Origin: JAHRAW01 sp963693025
GTDB lineage: Bacteria; Pseudomonadota; Gammaproteobacteria; Arenicellales; Poriferihabitantaceae
NCBI GenBank assembly: GCA_963693025.1
Contig: OY843749.1
Coordinates: 682,001-746,000 of the forward strand
Direction of reading: 5' to 3'
Length of the DNA stretch: 64,000 bases
Shown: positions 34,680 to 43,274 of the stretch, piece by piece
How the letters are laid out: the number at the start of each line of letters is the position of its first letter
How positions within the stretch are numbered: the stretch's first letter is position 1
Notes under the pieces: generated by a model
Database searches by the model: none
Told to the model about the DNA's origin: nothing
Seen by the model: the letters and a program-made list of their open reading frames with translations, nothing else
Program-made: the position numbers and the translations under genes

Positions 34680-35549
34680 TTATGCGGCGGTGAGTACGGC
34701 CACGCCGAACAGGATGAGCAGCGCCCAGCGAAAGCGTTGGCGCAGGTTCTGTTCGCCGAGTAGCAGCGCTCCGAGCAGCACCGACATTAATATGCTTGTC
34801 TCTCGAACCGGCGCGACATAAATAACCGGCGTAAAAGTCAGCGCATACAAGACGAGGATGTAGGCAAGCGGATTGAGAATCGCAATGCCGATGACTGCCG
34901 CGCGGTGTTGGCGCCAGTGCGCGATGATTTGTGTTTTGCGCCGCGCTGCAAACGGCGCGAGTAGCACACAACGGCTGCATGCGGAAGCATAGTCCAGCAG
35001 TAGCGGATGAATCAACAACACCGAGACCGCATACGCGTCCCACACCGTATAACCGCCAATCAACACACCGGCGCCCAGCCCAAACAGCAACGACGAGGGC
35101 GCGTGTTGTGAAAGACCGCCGGCTTTAAGCGAGAAGCGCGCGGTTAGACACAACACGCCGATGATGATTGCCGCACCGCCGACAACCACTTGCGCATTCG
35201 GGCGTTCACCGAGGAAAGCGATTGCAAGCGCCGAAGAAAGCAGCGGACCGGCGGCGCGCGCGAGCGGATAAACCAGCGATAAGTCACCGTGCCGGTAACC
35301 ATTTTGCAGCAACAGGAAATAGCCGAGATGCAGCGCCGCGCTGCCGGCGATAAACACTGCCTGCGCCGCGTCAAAAACCATCGCGCGCGCAACCAACAGA
35401 TAAGCCGCGAGCGGAAAATACAAAACGACCGACAGCAGCGAAAACAACCACACCAGTTCCGCCCCGCCATTAATGCGTTTGACCAGAAAATTCCACCCCG
35501 CATGACAGCATGCGGCGGCCAAAACCAACGTCATACCCAGCAACGACAT
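34680..35549 (-). CDS. EamA-family transporter behind a structured leader
   Basis: 289 residues, about ten membrane helices (opens MSLLGMTLVLAAACCHAGWN). ATG 35549 has a GGAGGG Shine-Dalgarno six bases upstream. The 5' leader (to about 35690) is highly structured and resembles a ykkC-type RNA, which often controls small-molecule exporters, including members of the same DMT superfamily. Substrate not determinable from the protein. Confidence 0.88.
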   Translation of the reverse strand: MSLLGMTLVLAAACCHAGWNFLVKRINGGAELVWLFSLLSVVLYFPLAAYLLVARAMVFDAAQAVFIAGSAALHLGYFLLLQNGYRHGDLSLVYPLARAAGPLLSSALAIAFLGERPNAQVVVGGAAIIIGVLCLTARFSLKAGGLSQHAPSSLLFGLGAGVLIGGYTVWDAYAVSVLLIHPLLLDYASACSRCVLLAPFAARRKTQIIAHWRQHRAAVIGIAILNPLAYILVLYALTFTPVIYVAPVRETSILMSVLLGALLLGEQNLRQRFRWALLILFGVAVLTAA

Positions 35550-35552
35550 AAC

Positions 35553-35690
35553 ACCCTCCGCGCGACGAAAAGACGGACGCAACCGCCCGCGCCTTCCATC
35601 CCCTCTAGTCTTTTCGTCTTCGGGTGTCCGCCGTTCGGCTCCTAACGGCGCTCGGTCCTGACTTACAAAAGCAACGGAACCCTAGCCGCA
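35553..35690 (-). promoter_or_regulatory. Candidate ykkC-like riboswitch leader
   Basis: On the minus strand, CTAGGGTTCCG (about 35684-35674) equals the hallmark 5' motif of ykkC RNAs. It is followed by GTCAGGACCGAG, a perfect 7-bp hairpin CGCCGTT/AACGGCG, then CGGACACCC, which can pair back to GGGTTCCG with one bulge. An 11-bp perfect stem GACGAAAAGAC/GTCTTTTCGTC (35618-35608 with 35574-35564) follows and ends just before the Shine-Dalgarno, suiting a translation-control platform. The usual GGTCCGAGAG and long P3 of guanidine-I are not matched exactly, so it may be a variant class or another RNA. Confidence 0.42.
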
Positions 35691-35753
35691 CATGGATAGG
35701 CGAAAGAATGATAGCACGCTTTTAGATGGCGGCGCCGACCATCGACGATTGCG

Positions 35754-36914
35754 TCAGGATGCTGGAAGTTCAAGCGCGCGTTGCAATGCGGTTTTTTGGC
35801 GGTGGGTTTGCAGGGCGAGTTGGATTAGGCGGTCTATTAGGTCGGCGTAGGGGATTCCGGTGGCGGCCCATAGGCGGGGGTACATGCTGATGGGGGTGAA
35901 GCCGGGGAGGGTGTTGATTTCGTTGAGGGTGACTTGTTGGGTTTCGCGGTGGACGAAAAAGTCCACGCGCGCGAGGCCCGCGCCGTCTATTTCTTGGAAG
36001 GCGGTGACGGCGAGTTCGCGCACGCGTTCGGCGGCTTGGGCTTCTATGTTGGCGGGGATGACCAACTCGGATTTGTCGTCGATGTATTTGGTGGTGTAGT
36101 CGTAGAACTCGGCGCCGGGTATGATTTCGCCGACCACCGAGGCTTGCGCGTCGTCGGCGTTGCCGAGCACGGCGCATTCGGCTTCGATGCAGTTTTCCAT
36201 GGACTGCTCCAGCACGATTTTGTTGTCGAATTGGAATGCCAGTTGGATGGCGGCTTGCAACTGCGCGCGCTCGTGCGCCTTGCTGATGCCGACGCTGGAG
36301 CCGAGGTTCGCCGGCTTGACGAAAATAGGGTAGTCGAGCCGGGCTTCGCCGCGTTCGACGACGGCGTTCGGGTCGCGTTGCCACTGTGCGGCGGTGACGC
36401 CGAGATAGTCCGCTTGCGGGATGCCGGCGGCGGCAAAGATTTTCTTGGCGAGGATTTTGTCCATGGCGAGCGCCGAGGCGGCCACGCCGCAGCCGACGTA
36501 GGGGATTCCCGCCATTTCAAACACGCCCTGCAGCGTGCCGTCTTCGCCGAAGGTGCCGTGCAGCGCCGGGAAAATGACATCGAGGGACGGCAACGCGGCG
36601 TCCGGCGGTGGTGGGGTGGTCGCCGCCAGATTGCCTTGATAGTGCAGGTCGAGGGTGACCGGGTTGCCGCCGGTGGTGTCGTCGGGTTTGTTGCGAGCGT
36701 GCGCGCGATGCGCGATGGGTTTGACTTCGCCGCCGCCAAGCAGCGAGTCGAAGTCGTCGGCGAGATGCCAGTGGCCGGTTTTGTCGATGCCGATTAGGCT
36801 GATGTTGTATTGGCTTCGGTCGAGGGCTTGGAGGATGCAGCGCGCGGAGGTGACCGACACTTCGTGTTCGCAGGAGCGCCCGCCGAACAGCAACCCGAGG
36901 TTGATTTTTTTCAT
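35754..36914 (-). CDS. ddl: D-alanine-D-alanine ligase
   Basis: 386 residues, DdlA-size. ATP-grasp fold: LLFGGRSCEHEVSVTSA at the start, PALHGTFGEDGTLQG, FVKPANLGSSVGISK, and the C-terminal LARVDFFVHRET...LNEINTLPGFTPISMYP. Makes the D-Ala-D-Ala terminus of peptidoglycan precursors. It lies 16 bp after nuoN on the same strand and is not in a division/cell-wall cluster, so it is probably transcribed from the end of the nuo operon or from a promoter inside nuoN. Confidence 0.95.
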   Translation of the reverse strand: MKKINLGLLFGGRSCEHEVSVTSARCILQALDRSQYNISLIGIDKTGHWHLADDFDSLLGGGEVKPIAHRAHARNKPDDTTGGNPVTLDLHYQGNLAATTPPPPDAALPSLDVIFPALHGTFGEDGTLQGVFEMAGIPYVGCGVAASALAMDKILAKKIFAAAGIPQADYLGVTAAQWQRDPNAVVERGEARLDYPIFVKPANLGSSVGISKAHERAQLQAAIQLAFQFDNKIVLEQSMENCIEAECAVLGNADDAQASVVGEIIPGAEFYDYTTKYIDDKSELVIPANIEAQAAERVRELAVTAFQEIDGAGLARVDFFVHRETQQVTLNEINTLPGFTPISMYPRLWAATGIPYADLIDRLIQLALQTHRQKTALQRALELPAS

Positions 36915-36930
36915 CGGCGGGCGTGCGCCG

Positions 36931-38391
36931 TCAGATGGCGAAGCGCCGGATGACGTCGGCGCACAGCGAAATCAAGCCGTCAATCCACGGCAGGATGGCG
37001 ATGATGCCGAGCGCGTTGAAGGTCAGCAGCAGGCGCGCATCGAGCGGGGCGGGCTCGGCGCGCGCCGCTTCGGGTTGCTCCTCGGGCGCGTCGAAATACA
37101 TCAGTTTGATGACGCGCAGGTAGTAGAACGCGCCGACCACCGCCAGCAGCACCGCCACCACCGCCACCCACACCAACTCGGCGCGAACCAGCGCTTGGAT
37201 GACCGCGAGTTTGGCGAAGAAGCCGGCGGTCGGCGGGATGCCCGCCATCGACAGCATCAGAATCATCAGCAAAAACGCGACCCACGGGTTGCGCGCGCTC
37301 AGCCCTTTGAGGTCGGTGAGCCGGTCGGATTCGTGGTCGGCGCGCGTCAGGCAGAGGATGGCGCCGAACGCGCCGAGGCTCATCAGCGAATAAATCAGCA
37401 CATAGAACAGCGAGGCGCTGTAGCCGTGCGCGCCGCCGCTTGCGATGCCGAACAGGAAGAACCCCATGTGCGAGATGGTGGAATACGCCAGCATTCGTTT
37501 GAGGTTGGTTTGCGCGATGGCGATGATGTTGCCGGCGGCGACCGACAGGATGGCGAGGATGAGCAGCATCTGTTGCCAGAGCGCGAACAGGTCGCCGAGG
37601 CCGCCGGCAAGCAAGCGCATGACCAGCGCGAACGCGGCGATTTTGGGCGCGGCGCCGAGGAACGCGGTGGTCGAGGTCGGCGAGCCGTGATACACATCCG
37701 GCACCCACATGTGGAACGGCACCGCGCCGAGTTTGAAAGCCAGCGCGACGACGATGAACACCACCGCCAGCGCGACCGCCGCGTTGTTGTGGTCGGCGCC
37801 GGCGAGCGCGGTGCGGATGGCGGACAACTCGAGCGAGCCGGACAAGCCATACAACAGCGACATGCCATACAACAGCATGCTGGAGGCGAGCGCGCCGAGC
37901 ACGAAGTATTTCATCGCCGCCTCGCTCGCCAGTTTGTCGTCGCGGTAGCAGGCGATCATCGCATACAGGCACAGCGACATTAACTCCAAGCCGAGATACA
38001 GCGTCAGCAAGTGGTTGGCGGACGCCATCACCATCATGCCGGCGACCGCGAACAAGCCGAGCACGTAGTATTCGTTGGTGAAGATGCCGCGCGCGCGGTT
38101 GTAGCGTCGGCCATAGATGAAGGCGCCCGCGGACAGCAGGCAGACCGCGATTTTCAGCAACTTGGCGAGCGGGTCGGCGATGAACAGGTTGTTGAAGGCG
38201 GCCACCGTGCCGGCGGCGAAGTCCATGCCGCTCAGCGTTGCTGTGACCGCCAGCGCGGCGATGCTGAGCCAGTAACAAGCCGTGTCGTTGTTTTTTTTGC
38301 CCGCCACGCCGAGCACCAGAATCGCGCACGCCGCCAGCGAAATAAATATCTCCGGCAACGCGGCGGCGGCTTTTAGCGAGTCGAACGTCAT
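36931..38391 (-). CDS. nuoN: NADH-quinone oxidoreductase subunit N
   Basis: 486 residues, about 14 membrane helices, antiporter-like proton-pumping subunit of complex I. LYLGLELMSLCLYAMIA carries the key membrane glutamate, and FKLGAVPFHMWVPDVYHGSPT the lysine segment. The ATG overlaps nuoM's stop by four bases. Last nuo gene of the operon. Confidence 0.97.
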   Translation of the reverse strand: MTFDSLKAAAALPEIFISLAACAILVLGVAGKKNNDTACYWLSIAALAVTATLSGMDFAAGTVAAFNNLFIADPLAKLLKIAVCLLSAGAFIYGRRYNRARGIFTNEYYVLGLFAVAGMMVMASANHLLTLYLGLELMSLCLYAMIACYRDDKLASEAAMKYFVLGALASSMLLYGMSLLYGLSGSLELSAIRTALAGADHNNAAVALAVVFIVVALAFKLGAVPFHMWVPDVYHGSPTSTTAFLGAAPKIAAFALVMRLLAGGLGDLFALWQQMLLILAILSVAAGNIIAIAQTNLKRMLAYSTISHMGFFLFGIASGGAHGYSASLFYVLIYSLMSLGAFGAILCLTRADHESDRLTDLKGLSARNPWVAFLLMILMLSMAGIPPTAGFFAKLAVIQALVRAELVWVAVVAVLLAVVGAFYYLRVIKLMYFDAPEEQPEAARAEPAPLDARLLLTFNALGIIAILPWIDGLISLCADVIRRFAI

Positions 38392-39878
38392 GGCAGTTTG
38401 GAGACCGCGATATGCGCGAGCAGGTTGTCGATGGTGGCGTGCATGACTTCGAGCAGCGGGTTGGGCCACACGCCGACCAGCAGAACCAACACAGCGAGGA
38501 TGGACAGGAAGGCGGTTTCGCGCACATCGACATCGGCGAGCGCGGCGACTTGCTCGGAGGCGACCGCGCCGTAGATGACGCGCTTGACCATCCACAGCGT
38601 ATACGCGGCGCCGAAAATCAGCGTGAGCGCGGCGATGGCGGCGACCCAGGCGTTGACCCGAAAGGCGCCGAGGATGACCAGGAACTCGCCGACAAAACCC
38701 GAAGTCGCGGGCAAGCCGGCGTTGGCGAGCGCGAACAGCACCACGAAGCCGGCGAACACCGGCATGGGCGTGGCGATGCCGCCGTAGGTTGCGATCATGC
38801 GCGAGTGCAGGCGGTCATACAACACGCCGACGCACAGGAACAGCGCGCCGGAGATGAAGCCGTGGGAAATCATCTGAATCATCGCGCCCTCGGCACCGTG
38901 GGCGTTGAAGAGAAACAAGCCGAGGGTGACGAAGCCCATGTGGGAGATGCTGGAATAGGCGATGAGTTTTTTCATGTCGCGCTGCGCGAGCGCCACCAGC
39001 GCGATATAAACCACCGCGATGAGCGACAGCGTAATCATCAGCCACGCCAACTCGATGCTGGCGTCCGGCGTGATGGGCAGGCTGAAGCGGATGAAACCGT
39101 AGCCGCCCATTTTCAGCATAATCGCCGCGAGAATCACCGAGCCGCCGGTGGGCGCTTCGACGTGCGCGTCCGGCAGCCAGGTGTGCACCGGGAACATCGG
39201 CACCTTGACCGCGAAGGCGGCGAAGAACGCCAGGAACAACAACACCTGCGGGGCGAGCGCGAGTTTCAGGGCGTGGTAGTCGAGGATGCTGAAACTGCCG
39301 CCAGCGGCGTTGTAGAGGTAGAGCAACGCAACCAGCATGAGCAGCGAGCCGAGCAGGGTATACAGGAAAAACTTGATGGTCGCGTAGATGCGGTTGGGTC
39401 CGCCCCAGATGCCGATGATGAGGAACATCGGAATCAGCATCGCCTCCCAGAAGAGGTAGAACAAGACCGCGTCGAGGGCGGCGAACACGCCGATCATCAA
39501 GCCCTCCATAATGAGGAACGCCGCCATATACTGCGCCACGCGCTCGGTGATGACTTTCCAACCGGCGATGACAACCACCACGGTCAGCAGGGTGGTCAGC
39601 AGAATCAGCGGCAGGGAAATGCCGTCAATACCGAGCGAGTAATGGATATTGAACGCGCTGACCCAAACCGCGTGCTCGCCGAATTGCATGGCCGCGGTGG
39701 CGGTGTCGAAGCGCGTGTAAAGCGGCACGCTCAACAGAAAAATCGCAACGGAAAACCCCAGCGCCAATCTGCGCGCCAACGCATCACGACGCTCGCCTTC
39801 CCCCCGCCCGGCGGCGACGACCAACACACCGGCGAGGATGGGAAGCCAGATTAGCCAACTGAGCAAGTTATTTTCCAT
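38388..39878 (-). CDS. nuoM: NADH-quinone oxidoreductase subunit M
   Basis: 496 residues, about 14 membrane helices. YLFWEAMLIPMFLIIGIWGG, VKVPMFPVHTWLPDAHVEAPT and the GGYGFIRF stretch are typical. A proton-pumping subunit homologous to NuoL and NuoN. ATGA overlap with nuoN; 18 bp after nuoL. Confidence 0.97.
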   Translation of the reverse strand: MENNLLSWLIWLPILAGVLVVAAGRGEGERRDALARRLALGFSVAIFLLSVPLYTRFDTATAAMQFGEHAVWVSAFNIHYSLGIDGISLPLILLTTLLTVVVVIAGWKVITERVAQYMAAFLIMEGLMIGVFAALDAVLFYLFWEAMLIPMFLIIGIWGGPNRIYATIKFFLYTLLGSLLMLVALLYLYNAAGGSFSILDYHALKLALAPQVLLFLAFFAAFAVKVPMFPVHTWLPDAHVEAPTGGSVILAAIMLKMGGYGFIRFSLPITPDASIELAWLMITLSLIAVVYIALVALAQRDMKKLIAYSSISHMGFVTLGLFLFNAHGAEGAMIQMISHGFISGALFLCVGVLYDRLHSRMIATYGGIATPMPVFAGFVVLFALANAGLPATSGFVGEFLVILGAFRVNAWVAAIAALTLIFGAAYTLWMVKRVIYGAVASEQVAALADVDVRETAFLSILAVLVLLVGVWPNPLLEVMHATIDNLLAHIAVSKLP

Positions 39879-39896
39879 ACGCGCCGCCCTTCGCCC

Positions 39897-41858
39897 TCAC
39901 AACCAAACAAAAAAGGTGACGAAACAGAACAAGCCGACGATCATCGCGAAGGCGTAGTGGTAGGTGAAGCCGGTTTGGAGGTTGCGCATGATGCCGGAGC
40001 AGGCGCGCACCAGGCGGGCGGAGCCGTTGACGATGATGCCGTCTATGAGACCTGCGTCGATGCGCGTTGACAGCATGTTGCCGAGGTTGAGCGAGCCTTT
40101 GGCGAAGGCGGCTTGATAGAATTCATCGAAGCCGTATTTGTTTTGCAAGATTCGATGGAGGGGTCCCGCGGCGGCGGCGATTTTGGCGGGTAGTTGGGTG
40201 TTTTTGCAGTAGCCATACCAGGCGAGGCCGATGCCGGCGACCGCCAGCCAGAAGGGGGCGGTGAGCACGCCGTGCAGTATCGCCGACAGGATGAGGTCGA
40301 AGCCGTGTTTGCCGTGATGGACGGCTGCCAATTTCGCCACGACATCGTGTTGCGGGTTGACGTGGATGGCGTTGCCGAAAAACGCGCCGTTGATGACCGG
40401 CTCGAAGAACATCCAGCCGGTTATTACCGACGGAATCGCCAGCGCAACCAGGGGCCAAATCACGACGCCGGGGGATTCGTGCAGGCGCTCGCGGGTGTGT
40501 TGGTCGGAGCGGTTGCTGCCGTGGAAGGTCATGAACAGCAGCCGGAACGAGTAGAAAGCGGTGACAAACACGCCCAGCAGCACCGCGACATACGCGTAGC
40601 CCGCGCCCCACACATCGCTGTGGCGCGCCGACTCGATAATCGCGTCTTTGGAAAAGAAGCCGGCGAACGGCGGGATGCCGGCGAGCGCCAACGAGCCGAC
40701 CGCGGCGGTGATGTAGGTGATGGGCATGATTGCCCTGAGCCCGCCCATTTTGCGCATGTCCTGTTCGTGGTGCATGGCGATAATCACCGAGCCGGCGGCG
40801 AGGAACAGCAGCGCCTTGAAGAAGGCGTGCGTGCCGAGGTGGAAGATGGCGATTTCATAGGCGGACGCGCCGAGCGCGACGGTCATGTAGCCCAACTGCG
40901 AGAGCGTCGAATACGCCACCACGCGCTTGATGTCGTTCTGCACCAAGCCGACCAGCGCCATGAAAATCGCGGTGGTTGCGCCGATGACCAGCACCACCGA
41001 CAGCGCCGTCTCGGACAATTCAAAGAGCGGCGACATGCGCGCCACCATGAAGATGCCGGCGGTCACCATGGTGGCGGCGTGAATCAACGCCGAGATGGGC
41101 GTGGGTCCCTCCATGGAGTCCGGCAGCCACACGTGCAACGGCACCTGCGCCGACTTGCCCATGGCGCCGACGAACAGCAGCAGGCAGATAATCGTCATCC
41201 ACTTCCACTCGCCGAACACGCCCGCCACGGTTTGCCCGGCGGCGGCTTCGGCGCCGGCGAACACCGCGCCGTAGTCGAGCGAGCCGAACAGATACAGCAC
41301 CGCGGCGATGCCGAGCAGAAAGCCGAAGTCGCCCACGCGGTTGACCAGGAAGGCTTTGAGGTTGGCGGCGATGGCGCTGTCGCGTTCATACCAGAAACCG
41401 ATTAGCAGATAGGACACCAGACCGACCGCTTCCCAGCCGAAGAACAACTGCAGGAAGTTGTTCGCCATCACCAGCATCAGCATGGCGAAGGTGAACAGCG
41501 CGATGTAGCAGAAGAAGCGCTGATAGCCGGGGTCGTCCGCCATGTAGCCGATGGTGTAGATGTGCACCATGAGCGAGACGAAAGTGACCACGATCATCAT
41601 CATCGCGCTCAACTCGTCGATCATAAACCCGATTCGCAACGGCACGCCGCCGCTCACCGCCCAGGCGTAGATGGTGTCGTTGAACAGGTTGCCGGCGCGC
41701 ACATCGGCATACACCACCAGCGACAGCACGAAGGCGGCGCCGACCCCGGCGATGGCGACCGAATGCGCGCCGCGGCGACCGATGACTTTGCCGAACAATC
41801 CGGTGATGACGGCGGCGGCGAGGCAGATGAGCGGGATTGCCAGATAGATGTTTCTCAT
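39897..41858 (-). CDS. nuoL: NADH-quinone oxidoreductase subunit L
   Basis: 653 residues. Antiporter-like subunit with FFGWEAVGLVSYLLIGFW, GAMGKSAQVPLHVWLPDSMEGPTP and a long C-terminal extension ending in a membrane helix, as expected for the lateral piston helix. Start overlaps nuoK's stop (ATGA). Confidence 0.97.
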   Translation of the reverse strand: MRNIYLAIPLICLAAAVITGLFGKVIGRRGAHSVAIAGVGAAFVLSLVVYADVRAGNLFNDTIYAWAVSGGVPLRIGFMIDELSAMMMIVVTFVSLMVHIYTIGYMADDPGYQRFFCYIALFTFAMLMLVMANNFLQLFFGWEAVGLVSYLLIGFWYERDSAIAANLKAFLVNRVGDFGFLLGIAAVLYLFGSLDYGAVFAGAEAAAGQTVAGVFGEWKWMTIICLLLFVGAMGKSAQVPLHVWLPDSMEGPTPISALIHAATMVTAGIFMVARMSPLFELSETALSVVLVIGATTAIFMALVGLVQNDIKRVVAYSTLSQLGYMTVALGASAYEIAIFHLGTHAFFKALLFLAAGSVIIAMHHEQDMRKMGGLRAIMPITYITAAVGSLALAGIPPFAGFFSKDAIIESARHSDVWGAGYAYVAVLLGVFVTAFYSFRLLFMTFHGSNRSDQHTRERLHESPGVVIWPLVALAIPSVITGWMFFEPVINGAFFGNAIHVNPQHDVVAKLAAVHHGKHGFDLILSAILHGVLTAPFWLAVAGIGLAWYGYCKNTQLPAKIAAAAGPLHRILQNKYGFDEFYQAAFAKGSLNLGNMLSTRIDAGLIDGIIVNGSARLVRACSGIMRNLQTGFTYHYAFAMIVGLFCFVTFFVWL

Positions 41859-42160
41859 CCCTTGAGCGAGTCCAATTCTTCGACGTTGATGGTGCGGCGG
41901 CTGCGGAACAGCACGATGAGGATGGCGAGGCCGATGGCGGATTCCGCCGCCGCCACGGTCAGAATAAAAAACACGAACACCTGTCCGGCGGTGTCTTGGA
42001 GGAAGTGCGAGAAAGCCACGAAGTTGATGTTGACCGCGAGCAGCAATAACTCGATGGACATCAGCAAGATGACGACGTTTTTGCGGTTGAGAAAAATCCC
42101 GACCACGCTGAGGGCGAACAGGATGGCGCCCAGGGCGAGATAGTGCGAGAGCGGAATCAT
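41855..42160 (-). CDS. nuoK: NADH-quinone oxidoreductase subunit K
   Basis: 101 residues, three membrane helices, with the two conserved membrane glutamates (SIELLLLAVNINF and AAAESAIGLAILI). MrpC-like core of the proton path. ATGA overlaps on both sides, with nuoJ and nuoL. Confidence 0.97.
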   Translation of the reverse strand: MIPLSHYLALGAILFALSVVGIFLNRKNVVILLMSIELLLLAVNINFVAFSHFLQDTAGQVFVFFILTVAAAESAIGLAILIVLFRSRRTINVEELDSLKG

Positions 42161-42798
42161 GGCGCTTCGTCCGCGCGGTTTTCGCCTTCGCCTTGGCGGG
42201 GCGACGGTTTCATTTTGACGATGCGCAGGCGGTCATCGCGCCGCGTTCGCACTTGGTCCGCCGGGTCGATGCGCTTGCCGTCCGGGCGCGGTCGCATGGT
42301 CAGCGCGATGGCGGCGATAATCGCCACCAGCAGAATGACCGCGGCGATTTCAAACGGATAGACATAGACGGTGTAGAGTTGCTCGCCGAGTTCGCGCGTG
42401 TTGCTGTGGCCAAGCGCCTGCGCCGGCGGGTTGGCGTATTGTTGCGGCGAAAACGAGCGCATCAATACGAGCGCGAGTTCGACCACCAGCAGCACCGCGA
42501 TGACGCTGCCGACCGGCAGGTATCGGGTGAAACCGGCGCGCATTTCCGCGAGGTTGACGTCCAGCATCATCACCACAAAAAGGAACAACACCATGACCGC
42601 GCCGACATAAACCAGCACCAGCACGATGGCGAGGAATTCCGCTTCCAGCGTAATCCACACGCACGCCGCGCTAAAAAACGCCAACACCAAAAACAACGCC
42701 GCCTTGACCGGGTTGCGAATGGTCACCACCATGGCGGCGGCAAAAATCAGCGTTGCGCTGAAGAAGTAGAAGGCGAATTGGAGGAAGGTGATGCTCAT
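42157..42798 (-). CDS. nuoJ: NADH-quinone oxidoreductase subunit J
   Basis: 213 residues, about five membrane helices (VLVYVGAVMVLFLFVVMMLDV carries the pi-bulge helix of this subunit). The hydrophilic C-terminal tail is rich in arginine. Start overlaps by four bases the stop of the extra acidic gene that separates it from nuoI. Confidence 0.96.
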   Translation of the reverse strand: MSITFLQFAFYFFSATLIFAAAMVVTIRNPVKAALFLVLAFFSAACVWITLEAEFLAIVLVLVYVGAVMVLFLFVVMMLDVNLAEMRAGFTRYLPVGSVIAVLLVVELALVLMRSFSPQQYANPPAQALGHSNTRELGEQLYTVYVYPFEIAAVILLVAIIAAIALTMRPRPDGKRIDPADQVRTRRDDRLRIVKMKPSPRQGEGENRADEAP

Positions 42799-43253
42799 CC
42801 GTATACCGGGGGACCCGTATAGGGGATATATTTTTTGGCGGGTGGTTCCGGGTAATTTCCAAGCCTTACATCTTCGTCTGACGGCATATGTTTTACGCTG
42901 AAAGGAAACCGCTCCGGGTCGCCAACATGTCCATCGAGGGCTTGTTGAAGAGTAAAGACTTCCGGGTTGCAGTGGGTTGGTAAACTGGGGATGACTTTCC
43001 GCGCTTCGGCTTCGCTGTCGTATTGGTGCGCGTAGAGTGGATGAGTCGCCCAGTGAAATCTAATGTCATTAATGTCAATCTCGTAACAATCAAGTTGAGC
43101 CATAAAATCGGGGTCGTCTTCGGGGGCAACATCGCCATCGTCACCAATATCGACACACGCTTGGTCATAAAAAGGTTTTGACATGTAATATACGCCGTTA
43201 GCGAGATCCATATCCTCGGCGTGGATAACATATTTTACGGTTGAATCAGGCAT
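42795..43253 (-). CDS. Acidic protein of unknown function inserted before nuoJ
   Basis: 152 residues, strongly acidic (about 28 Asp/Glu against 10 Lys/Arg), with a central cluster GDDGDVAPEDDPDF; no membrane segment and no recognised domain. GGAG lies eight bases before the ATG. The stop overlaps nuoJ's start (ATGA) and the gene follows the methyltransferase-nuclease gene by 21 bp. No complex I subunit is recognisable in it. Acidity would suit a DNA-mimic or nuclease inhibitor, but that is only a guess. Confidence 0.75.
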   Translation of the reverse strand: MPDSTVKYVIHAEDMDLANGVYYMSKPFYDQACVDIGDDGDVAPEDDPDFMAQLDCYEIDINDIRFHWATHPLYAHQYDSEAEARKVIPSLPTHCNPEVFTLQQALDGHVGDPERFPFSVKHMPSDEDVRLGNYPEPPAKKYIPYTGPPVYG

Positions 43254-43274
43254 GGTTTTACTCCGGTTGGTGGT

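Noticed and set aside
35600..35690. tRNA or 4.5S RNA reading of the structured leader
   Set aside because: No cloverleaf, no TTC arm and no GGAAGCAGC-type SRP loop on either strand.
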